This document shows positions 1 to 5,112 of a stretch of 7,310 nucleotides of DNA, one piece after another; the first letter of the stretch is position 1; each line of letters starts with the position of its first letter. The stretch is from Myxococcales bacterium (GTDB lineage: Bacteria; Myxococcota; Polyangia; Fen-1088). The notes beneath the pieces are model-generated. The model did no database searches and was not told where the DNA came from. It worked only from the letters and a program-made list of their open reading frames with translations. The stretch is from contig PMCR01000456.1 in assembly GCA_003155465.1 (NCBI GenBank), forward strand, positions 1 through 7,310, read 5' to 3'. A program made the position numbers and the translations under genes.

Positions 1-95
1 ACATCGAGGTCGTCGGCGAGGCGGGCGATGCGGACAGCGGACCACCGCCCGGCCACGACGCCCCACCGCCCGGCGACGACGACGTTCCGTTCTAG
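1..95 (+). CDS. ssb: Single-stranded DNA-binding protein, C-terminal end (5' part outside window)
   Basis: Reading from base 3 gives about 30 residues ending in a TAG at 93-95. They form a Gly/Pro/Asp-rich linker (GPPPGHDAPPPG) followed by DDDVPF. The acidic tip ending in Pro-Phe is the hallmark of bacterial SSB: a disordered tail that docks repair and replication partners such as exonuclease I, RecQ, RecO and PriA. The OB-fold that binds single-stranded DNA lies upstream of the window. SSB is cytoplasmic and binds the chromosome during replication and repair. The next gene starts 16 bases after the stop with no visible terminator or promoter between, so read-through into it is possible. The tail match is strong; identity rests on that tail alone. 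Confidence 0.85.
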   Translation, partial: IEVVGEAGDADSGPPPGHDAPPPGDDDVPF

Positions 96-111
96 GGGTA
101 AACTGCGCCCG

Positions 112-1206
112 ATGTTTCGGACGCGCCTTTCACGGCTGGATGTCCGCCGGTTTCGCGCCCGTTGCGAGGCTCCGCTGAAGCGCGCCGCCTGCATGCTCCT
201 CGACCGCTTCGGCGTGCTCAAGCCGGTCACCTTCGTGCAGTGGCTGGCCACCAACCGGTGCAACTTCCGATGCTCCTTCTGCGAAGCCTCGGCCGGAGAC
301 GCCCTGCCCGACGAACTTTCCACGGCCGAGGCCGAGGCGCTGATCGACGAGATTGCGGCAATGGGCGCCCGCCTCGTGATTTCCGGGGGCGAGCCTCTGA
401 TGCGCGAGGATCTGCCCCGGCTGCTCCAGCATGCGCGGCAGAGGGAACTGTCACTCGGCCTGGTGTCCAATGGGTATCTTGTTCCCTCGATGTGGCCCGA
501 CCTGAGTGACATTCCGTGGTTTCTGTTCTTCACCAGCCTCGACGGGACTCGGGAATACCACGACCGGCAAAGGGCGCCCGGCTCTTTCGACCGGGTCATC
601 AGATCGCTCGACCTGTTTGCCGGACGGGGGGTCCCCCTGCGCATCGTCAATACCGTTGTTCACCGTGACAATCTCGCGCTCCTCCCCGCCCTGCATGAAG
701 TGCTGCGCGCGTCGCGACCCACGCGCTGGCACCTGACCCCAGCGGCGCCACTGGGAAGGAATGCGGCGGGGGGAATCGGCCTCGACGGCCCCGGCATCGA
801 GAAACTCGGTGAATTTCTGCGCGCCCTCGCCGGGGCCGACGGGCCGCGGGTGGATTTTGGGGAATCCCACGGGTATCTTGGCCAGCTGCTGGGGGTTACC
901 CGCGGCAAGCCATTCTTCTGCGGCGCAGGCCTCACCCGCTGCTCGGTCCTGGCGGACGGGACGGTGCTCGGCTGCCAGCAGGCATACGACCGGCGACTAT
1001 CCGAGGGCAACATCAAAGAAGAGCCGCTCGGACTGATCTGGCGACGCGGTTTCAGGAGGTTTCGTCCCCGCGCGCTTCCACCCTTCTGTGTCGGGTGCGC
1101 GGAAGCGCGCTGTTGCGCCGGGGGATGCTGGGCGGAGATGGAACTGCGCGGCCGCTGTTTGAAGGCGGTCCTGCACGATGCCTCAACCACTTGCGGGGAA
1201 GGTTGA
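112..1206 (+). CDS. Radical SAM enzyme with SPASM domain
   Basis: Predicted 364-residue iron-sulfur enzyme that cleaves S-adenosylmethionine to start radical chemistry, usually on a peptide or small-molecule substrate. The radical SAM motif is C50-N-F-R-C54-S-F-C57 (CX3CX2C), preceded by the usual TNR; GGEP at 92-95 is the SAM amino-group motif. The C-terminal SPASM region has C270 and C277, then G-X4-C288, then C326-X2-C329-X5-C335-X3-C339, with C349 and C361 after it. This is the textbook spacing for two auxiliary 4Fe-4S clusters. There is no N-terminal PqqD-like (RRE) recognition domain. I start at ATG 112 because the reading frame upstream (an ATG at 28) lies inside the ssb tail; AGGGG at 94-98 is a somewhat distant ribosome site. 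The stop overlaps the next gene by one base, so the two are probably translationally coupled. SPASM families include sulfatase maturases and peptide-crosslinking enzymes; the substrate here is not identifiable. Confidence 0.88.
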   Translation: MFRTRLSRLDVRRFRARCEAPLKRAACMLLDRFGVLKPVTFVQWLATNRCNFRCSFCEASAGDALPDELSTAEAEALIDEIAAMGARLVISGGEPLMREDLPRLLQHARQRELSLGLVSNGYLVPSMWPDLSDIPWFLFFTSLDGTREYHDRQRAPGSFDRVIRSLDLFAGRGVPLRIVNTVVHRDNLALLPALHEVLRASRPTRWHLTPAAPLGRNAAGGIGLDGPGIEKLGEFLRALAGADGPRVDFGESHGYLGQLLGVTRGKPFFCGAGLTRCSVLADGTVLGCQQAYDRRLSEGNIKEEPLGLIWRRGFRRFRPRALPPFCVGCAEARCCAGGCWAEMELRGRCLKAVLHDASTTCGEG

Positions 1207-1208
1207 TG
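1195..1208 (+). promoter_or_regulatory. Ribosome binding site and TGATG stop/start overlap
   Basis: GGGGAAGG at 1195-1202 lies just before ATG 1206. The TGA of the radical SAM gene (1204-1206) shares its A with this ATG. This arrangement favours termination-reinitiation and fixes the start of the acyltransferase at 1206. The longer frame that opens at 1095 would begin inside the cysteine-rich end of the upstream gene. Confidence 0.75.
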
Positions 1209-2183
1209 CCGGGTCTCTTGTTCGAGCCGGCCGTCGGTCCGCTGCTGATCGTCGCCGGCCTGGCCAAGCGAATCCTGCTTCTCGCCAGGACAAGGCGGCT
1301 GGTCCTGGCTCGCATTGTCGCCCCCGATGCCGACGCGCTCTACGCCGGGGAGGGGGAAAGCCTCGCCTGGCTCGCCCGGCTTCACAACGGCCGGGTCGAT
1401 GACAGCCGCCCGATCTTTCTGGCTCGATTGCTCCGACTTGCCCAGAAACCGGAGAGACTGCTCTACCTGGAGATCAACCGCCTCCTGCGCCCGCTGCTGC
1501 CCGCCGGGGGATTCTTCACCCTCCCCTGGATACGCTTCGCGGCGAATATCGACACGGCGGTCAGTTGGAGTGGAAAGAAACTCGTCGAGGCTACATACGG
1601 AAGAAAGGTCAGGCAGCAGGGTTTCACCTCGCGCCTGCTCACAGGGCAGGCAGCCGCGGAAACCTTCCATCGCGACTTCTACCTGCCGTATGTCCTCTGG
1701 CGATTCGGCGGCGACACTCATCCGCGCAGCCAACGGGAAACCGGCGCGGCCATCCGTAACGGTTTCGTGCTTCAGATTCTGCAAGGAGAGCTTCCGGTGG
1801 CCGCCGCCGCCTGCCGCGTCCGCCGAGGGTCGGTGACCCTTCTCGCTCTTGGCCTTCATGGGGACTATGCCGACCTTCTCCGTCGCGGAGCCTTGTCCGC
1901 GGTCTACTACGAGCTTTTCCGCTGGGCGCGGGAAAGCCGCCTTGGCCGGGTGGACCTTCTGCGCTCCCGGCCCCATTCCGGCGATGGCGTGTCCATGCAC
2001 AAGAAGCGCTTCGGGGCACGGCCGGAAAAGGATCCCTGGCCACACGCCCTGCTGGCAGTCTATCCCCCGGCCGGATCAGAACTTCCCGCGCCCGCCCGCG
2101 ACCTGCTGGTGCAGGATCCCCGCGGCGGATTGGTGAGACTGGCCGACGTCGCGGAAAGGGATCATGGGTCACTCGATCCGTGA
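1206..2183 (+). CDS. GNAT-fold acyltransferase, FemAB/BioF2-like
   Basis: Predicted cytoplasmic protein of 325 residues. The second half reads like the GNAT-type domain found in FemAB, BioF2-like and CelD-like proteins. A stretch near residue 155 (FHRDFYLPYVLWRFG) matches the usual F-x3-FY-x-PY-x3-R-x-G element. Near residue 180 an LQILQGELPVAAA strand corresponds to the element that precedes acyl-donor binding. A helix (GALSAVYYELFRWARE) is followed by a segment with S-R-P-x-S-G-D-G and K-K-R-F-G, similar to the terminal signature of these enzymes. Relatives transfer an acyl or aminoacyl group, from acyl-CoA, aminoacyl-tRNA or a carrier, to an amine; which donor is used here cannot be read from sequence. 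The N-terminal third is Leu/Arg-rich and I do not recognise it. The gene starts at a TGATG overlap and its last 20 bases overlap the Mur-type ligase, so all three proteins should be made together. The family call is by motif recognition only. Confidence 0.65.
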   Translation: MPGLLFEPAVGPLLIVAGLAKRILLLARTRRLVLARIVAPDADALYAGEGESLAWLARLHNGRVDDSRPIFLARLLRLAQKPERLLYLEINRLLRPLLPAGGFFTLPWIRFAANIDTAVSWSGKKLVEATYGRKVRQQGFTSRLLTGQAAAETFHRDFYLPYVLWRFGGDTHPRSQRETGAAIRNGFVLQILQGELPVAAAACRVRRGSVTLLALGLHGDYADLLRRGALSAVYYELFRWARESRLGRVDLLRSRPHSGDGVSMHKKRFGARPEKDPWPHALLAVYPPAGSELPAPARDLLVQDPRGGLVRLADVAERDHGSLDP

Positions 2184-3480
2184 CCTGCCCCGCCTGGCAA
2201 GGACAGCCGACGGGCGCTGGGAGATCGGCCGAGGGATCGCCTGGCGGCTCTGGCCCGTGCTGAGGCCGGCAGCGTCCCTGTGGCGGCGCACAGCCCTGGC
2301 ACGAACGACGCTGGTCGCCGTGGTGGGATCCCTGGGAAAAACCACCGCCACCCGCTGCGTCGCCGTGGCGCTGGGCCAGCCTGCCCCGCTCCTGCCTTTC
2401 AACCAGTTCGGCCTGCTGGCGATGAACATGCTGGCCGTGTTCCCCTGGCAAAAACGGGCGGTTATCGAGGTGGGAATCAAGAAGCCGGGGGAGATGGCGA
2501 TGTATGCCAGGATGGCCCGGCCGGACATCGTGGTCGTCACTTCGATTGCCGGAGAACACCTCAAGAGCATGGGGAGCCTGGAAGCCATCGCGCGGGAAAA
2601 GGGGGAGATGGTGCGCCTGCTGGGGCCCGGCGGCGGGACAGCGGTACTCAACGGCGACGACCCCCGCGTTCTCGCGATGAGGGAGAAGACGGGGGCGAAG
2701 ATCATCACCTACGGCTTTGGCCGGGACAACAGAGTGCGCTGCCTGCAAGCCCGGCTCGACTGGCCCCGTGGCACTCTTCTCGCTATCGAAATGGATGGGC
2801 GGGTCATCACGGTCAGAAGCCGGCTGCTGGGAAGGGTGATGGTCTACCCCGCTCTGGCGGCGATGGCGGTGGCTCTGGCCGCGGAAATCGACCCAAACGA
2901 AGCGGCCCGGCGTCTCGAAGAGGTTGAACCAACGCCGGGAAGGCTCGACCCCGTTTCCCTGCCCTCGGGGGCCATTGTCCTGCGCGACGACTTCAAGTCC
3001 CCGGCGGAATCCTTCGAGGCGGCCTCCGATCTCTTGTCCGAGATTCCGGCCCGGCGGCGGCTCGCCGTGTTCGGGGATATCACCGAACCGCCCGGCAGCC
3101 AAGGTCCCCTCTACCGGGCGCTCGCCGCCCGCTTCTCGACGATCTGCGACCGTGTTTTTCTAGTGGGCCATCACCCCAAGCGCTGGTCCGCCGGTCTTGC
3201 GGCCGGAGGGCTGGCTCGGGAGAAGATCGTGCGCTGCCGGCGAGACCTGGCCGACGCGACGGAGCGTCTCCGTCGGGAACTGGGTCCGGGGGATGTCGTC
3301 CTGGTAAAGGGACGGCACAATCAGCGCCTGGAACGGATAGCCTTCGCCCTGGCCGGGAGGGAGATTCCATGTTCCCTGCCCACCTGTAACGCCACCAACC
3401 TCACCTGTGACCGGTGCGGAGGAAGGGGGAGAGATTCCTTCGGCAGTCGTACCGCCCGCCGCGAGGGCAGCGGAGGCTAG
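2164..3480 (+). CDS. Mur-type amide ligase related to MurF, lacking the N-terminal UDP-binding domain
   Basis: Predicted 438-residue ATP-dependent ligase that would activate a carboxylate as acyl phosphate and join it to an amine. Visible motifs: P-loop G55-S-L-G-K59-T-T; the MurF-type block VIEVGIKKPGEM (100-111); ARPDIVVVTSI followed by EHLKSMGSLEAIAREKGE (131-148), where K146 aligns roughly with the region of the carbamylated lysine; VLNGDDP (161-167); DDFKSPAES (275-283) in place of MurF's YNANP; AVFGDITE (301-308); and VLVKGRHNQRLER (379-391). True MurF has about 100 residues before its P-loop that bind UDP-MurNAc; here there are about 54, so a UDP-sugar substrate is unlikely. The tail after residue 400 is foreign to the family and has C403, C408, C415 and C418. 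Start at ATG 2164 is supported by GGAAAGGG at 2153-2160. It overlaps the acyltransferase gene by 20 bases. A pathway ligase, comparable in principle to CapB- or CfbE-like Mur homologues, is more likely than a peptidoglycan role. Confidence 0.82.
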   Translation: MGHSIRDLPRLARTADGRWEIGRGIAWRLWPVLRPAASLWRRTALARTTLVAVVGSLGKTTATRCVAVALGQPAPLLPFNQFGLLAMNMLAVFPWQKRAVIEVGIKKPGEMAMYARMARPDIVVVTSIAGEHLKSMGSLEAIAREKGEMVRLLGPGGGTAVLNGDDPRVLAMREKTGAKIITYGFGRDNRVRCLQARLDWPRGTLLAIEMDGRVITVRSRLLGRVMVYPALAAMAVALAAEIDPNEAARRLEEVEPTPGRLDPVSLPSGAIVLRDDFKSPAESFEAASDLLSEIPARRRLAVFGDITEPPGSQGPLYRALAARFSTICDRVFLVGHHPKRWSAGLAAGGLAREKIVRCRRDLADATERLRRELGPGDVVLVKGRHNQRLERIAFALAGREIPCSLPTCNATNLTCDRCGGRGRDSFGSRTARREGSGG

Positions 3481-3485
3481 GGAGA

Positions 3486-3557
3486 ATGGCGTTCGCACCG
3501 CTCAACCCCGCCCCGGCTGCGCACCCGTGCGACAGCCTACCAACCGAGTTTCGATGA
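3486..3557 (+). CDS. Possible 23-codon small ORF directly after the ligase
   Basis: ATG at 3486 begins five bases after the ligase TAG (3478-3480). GGAGG at 3472-3476 sits nine bases upstream, a good ribosome-site distance. The frame reads MAFAPLNPAPAAHPC then DSLPTEFR and stops at TGA 3555-3557. It is Pro/Ala-rich with one cysteine. It could be a short peptide of the same operon, the first codons of a gene broken at the nearby junction, or chance. It overlaps the end of the convergent small lipoprotein on the other strand. No known precursor family is recognised. Confidence 0.2.
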   Translation: MAFAPLNPAPAAHPCDSLPTEFR

Positions 3558-3867
3558 TAGTTGTTGCTGCAATATGCCCGCCATCCGCAGATGATCTCGC
3601 AGCACCCCCGGTGGCACTCGAACCTCCAACCTCGCCTCCATTTCCGCCGCTGGACGGGACGCCGCCCGTGGCATCGCTTCCGCCGTTTGCACCTAGCCCA
3701 CCGAGAGAGCTTGTCCCACCCAAATCACTAGCGCCCCCCAACCCGGTGCTGTCCCCCACCCCAGGATTTCCCCCTGAACTCATCTCTCCGCCGGGTCCAG
3801 CGTTTGATCCGCCACACGCAACACAGAGGCCCCCAGCGACCAATGCAACGTGTCCGAGTTTGTTCAT
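3502..3867 (-). CDS. Short Gly/Ser-rich lipoprotein, probably truncated
   Basis: Predicted 121-residue exported protein. The start MNKLGHVALVAGGL is a short signal sequence and C18 in the context VAC is the most likely lipidation site, although position -3 is Cys rather than Leu, so the lipobox is weak. Residues 19 to about 97 are a Gly/Ser/Thr/Ala linker with repeated GG pairs, the same style as the linker of the GH105 protein nearby. In this style a linker normally leads into a catalytic or binding domain. Here only about 24 residues of unrelated sequence follow (with one Cys) before the stop, so the functional domain seems to be missing. It begins 21 bases after the stop of the upstream lipoprotein gene and is probably cotranscribed with it. 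No clear ribosome site. It might be a real small surface lipoprotein, but loss of its domain at the 3.4-3.6 kb junction is at least as likely. Confidence 0.5.
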   Translation of the reverse strand: MNKLGHVALVAGGLCVACGGSNAGPGGEMSSGGNPGVGDSTGLGGASDLGGTSSLGGLGANGGSDATGGVPSSGGNGGEVGGSSATGGAARSSADGGHIAATTIIETRLVGCRTGAQPGRG

Positions 3868-3888
3868 GCCAGACCCGCCAGGCGCTGC

Positions 3889-4986
3889 CTACCAGATGGT
3901 GACAGGTTGCTGTCCGTCGACGATCTTGAAACAGGTCGCGCTCGGCTGCGACCACTTGATCATGTTGTACCAGAACTGAGCGGTCTGATAGTCGTTCTGG
4001 GGCAAGAACCCCACGCAGTTCGGATCATTCGCGCTGGAGTTGCCCTGCCCGTTCCATTGACTGGTGTAGGTGATCCATTCGTCGGCGTAGACTAGGACGT
4101 GCCCCTTGCCCACCAGCTTTCCCACGAGCGCATTCTTTGGCCCCGCCACAGTTGCCGCCACATGGGCGTCTGCAGGGGCGTTGATGGAGCGACCGTTATC
4201 CAGGCCCACCCACGTTACGTTGTTGCTGAGGTTGGCAATGACCGGATCCGTCCTGTTCCAGTCCGCGAGAGTGTTGGAATGGGCGCATCCGCAGACGCGC
4301 CAGTCCACGCAAGTGGCGTAGATGCCGTCACTGTTGTACGTGATGCCGGAAAACCCGATCAGTTGATTGAGGGGATCGACTTCTCTGCCATCGCCCGAGT
4401 AGCCGGTGAGCGTAATAAGACCGCCACCCTTGTTCTGCACCCAGTCCGCGAGGGCAGCGGCTTCCGAACTGTCGAACGTCCAGAATGGTCCAGTGTTCGA
4501 ATCTTCGGAAAGCGATGCCAGGATGATAACGCTATATGGCGCGAGAAAATCCGGGGTGAGCGTGTGTCTCGTGGTGTAGTTGTCGGCCTTCGCGGTACCG
4601 GCGCTGCTCGAGTTCAGCCACTCTTGCAGTGCGGTGTCGCTATCGCCAGCAGGGTTGGCGCCCCATCTTCCGGGTTTGCCGATAACCGCCACGGAGAGGG
4701 CGGGACACTTGCAGTCTTCACCATCGGTGCACGGGACGACCTCGGTGGTCCCGCCGGGAGCACCACCGGCTGGTGGCGCGGTCGATGGATCGATGCTGAT
4801 CGCAAAGCCACCTGTGCCCGGAGTGGCAAGAACCGACGACTGGCCCCCTGCACCCAAAGCTCCGGCCTGTGAAGCACCTCCCGAGGGTGACGTTGCGACT
4901 GCGCCGGCAGAGCAGGCCCCCAGAGCGAGGCTGAAAGCCGCCAGCGCCCCGACGAGGAGGGACGGACCTGATTTTGGCCTATACAT
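3889..4986 (-). CDS. Secreted lipoprotein with GATase1/ThuA-like domain
   Basis: Predicted 365-residue lipoprotein. The signal peptide is MYRPKSGPSLLVGALAAFS and the lipobox is LGAC, with lipidation at C25. A Gly/Ala/Pro/Ser linker runs to about residue 84. The folded part begins with a hydrophobic strand (ALSVAVIGKPGRWG, 96-109) and continues with YSVIILASL, ALADWVQNKGGGLITLTGY (near 178-196), a PLNQLIGF segment, and GHVLVYADEWI (295-305). This order of strands and the WV-x-NKGGGL element resemble glutamine-amidotransferase-like or ThuA-like Rossmann domains, but no Cys-His catalytic pair is evident, so a binding role is possible. Two identical CX5CXC motifs occur (C86/C92/C94 and C226/C232/C234), plus C324 and C352, suggesting disulfides. 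The frame is open upstream to an ATG at 5097, but the signal peptide fixes ATG 4986. It lies 126 bases downstream of the GH105 gene, same strand. Export is well supported; domain identity is tentative. Confidence 0.7.
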   Translation of the reverse strand: MYRPKSGPSLLVGALAAFSLALGACSAGAVATSPSGGASQAGALGAGGQSSVLATPGTGGFAISIDPSTAPPAGGAPGGTTEVVPCTDGEDCKCPALSVAVIGKPGRWGANPAGDSDTALQEWLNSSSAGTAKADNYTTRHTLTPDFLAPYSVIILASLSEDSNTGPFWTFDSSEAAALADWVQNKGGGLITLTGYSGDGREVDPLNQLIGFSGITYNSDGIYATCVDWRVCGCAHSNTLADWNRTDPVIANLSNNVTWVGLDNGRSINAPADAHVAATVAGPKNALVGKLVGKGHVLVYADEWITYTSQWNGQGNSSANDPNCVGFLPQNDYQTAQFWYNMIKWSQPSATCFKIVDGQQPVTIW

Positions 4987-5112
4987 ATTCTCAAGTGAAC
5001 CAGATTCTCCATCCGGGTCAAGGGTGGCGGAGGGAAGAAGGGGTTGGCTCCTGTCCGCATTCTGCGTGCCGGCTTGACCGACGCTCTGGCACCTCACCTG
5101 CAGCGGGCTTGA

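Noticed and set aside
660..2045. Long open frame on the minus strand (461 codons) opposite the radical SAM and acyltransferase genes
   Set aside because: It is antisense to two genes with clear motifs. The translation is rich in Arg, Pro, Gly, Ser and Gln without domain signatures, as expected for a GC-rich shadow frame.
1639..3102. Long open frame on the minus strand (487 codons) opposite the acyltransferase and ligase
   Set aside because: Antisense to recognised Mur ligase motifs; composition is Arg/Pro/Gly/His-rich and no family pattern is visible.
3160..3498. Minus-strand frame with an Ala-rich, signal-like start, just downstream of the small lipoprotein
   Set aside because: Tempting as a lost domain of the truncated lipoprotein, but it is antisense to the conserved ligase C-terminal motif and has no recognisable fold.
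3518..3533. Small inverted repeat (CGCAC / GTGCG) near the convergent gene ends, considered as a terminator
   Set aside because: Stem of only five base pairs, a two-base loop and no T-tract on either strand.
3407..3979. Proline-rich + strand frame
   Set aside because: It is the complement of the Gly-rich linker of the minus-strand lipoprotein; Pro-rich translation is what such antisense gives.
4099..4872. 257-codon + strand frame
   Set aside because: Antisense to the ThuA-like lipoprotein, which has a perfect lipobox and coherent secondary-structure pattern; the + frame has no motif.
5086..5100. Sigma-54-like element TGGCAC-N5-CTGC on the + strand
   Set aside because: It points into the 3' end of the oppositely oriented GH105 gene with no + strand gene downstream, so it is probably a chance match.
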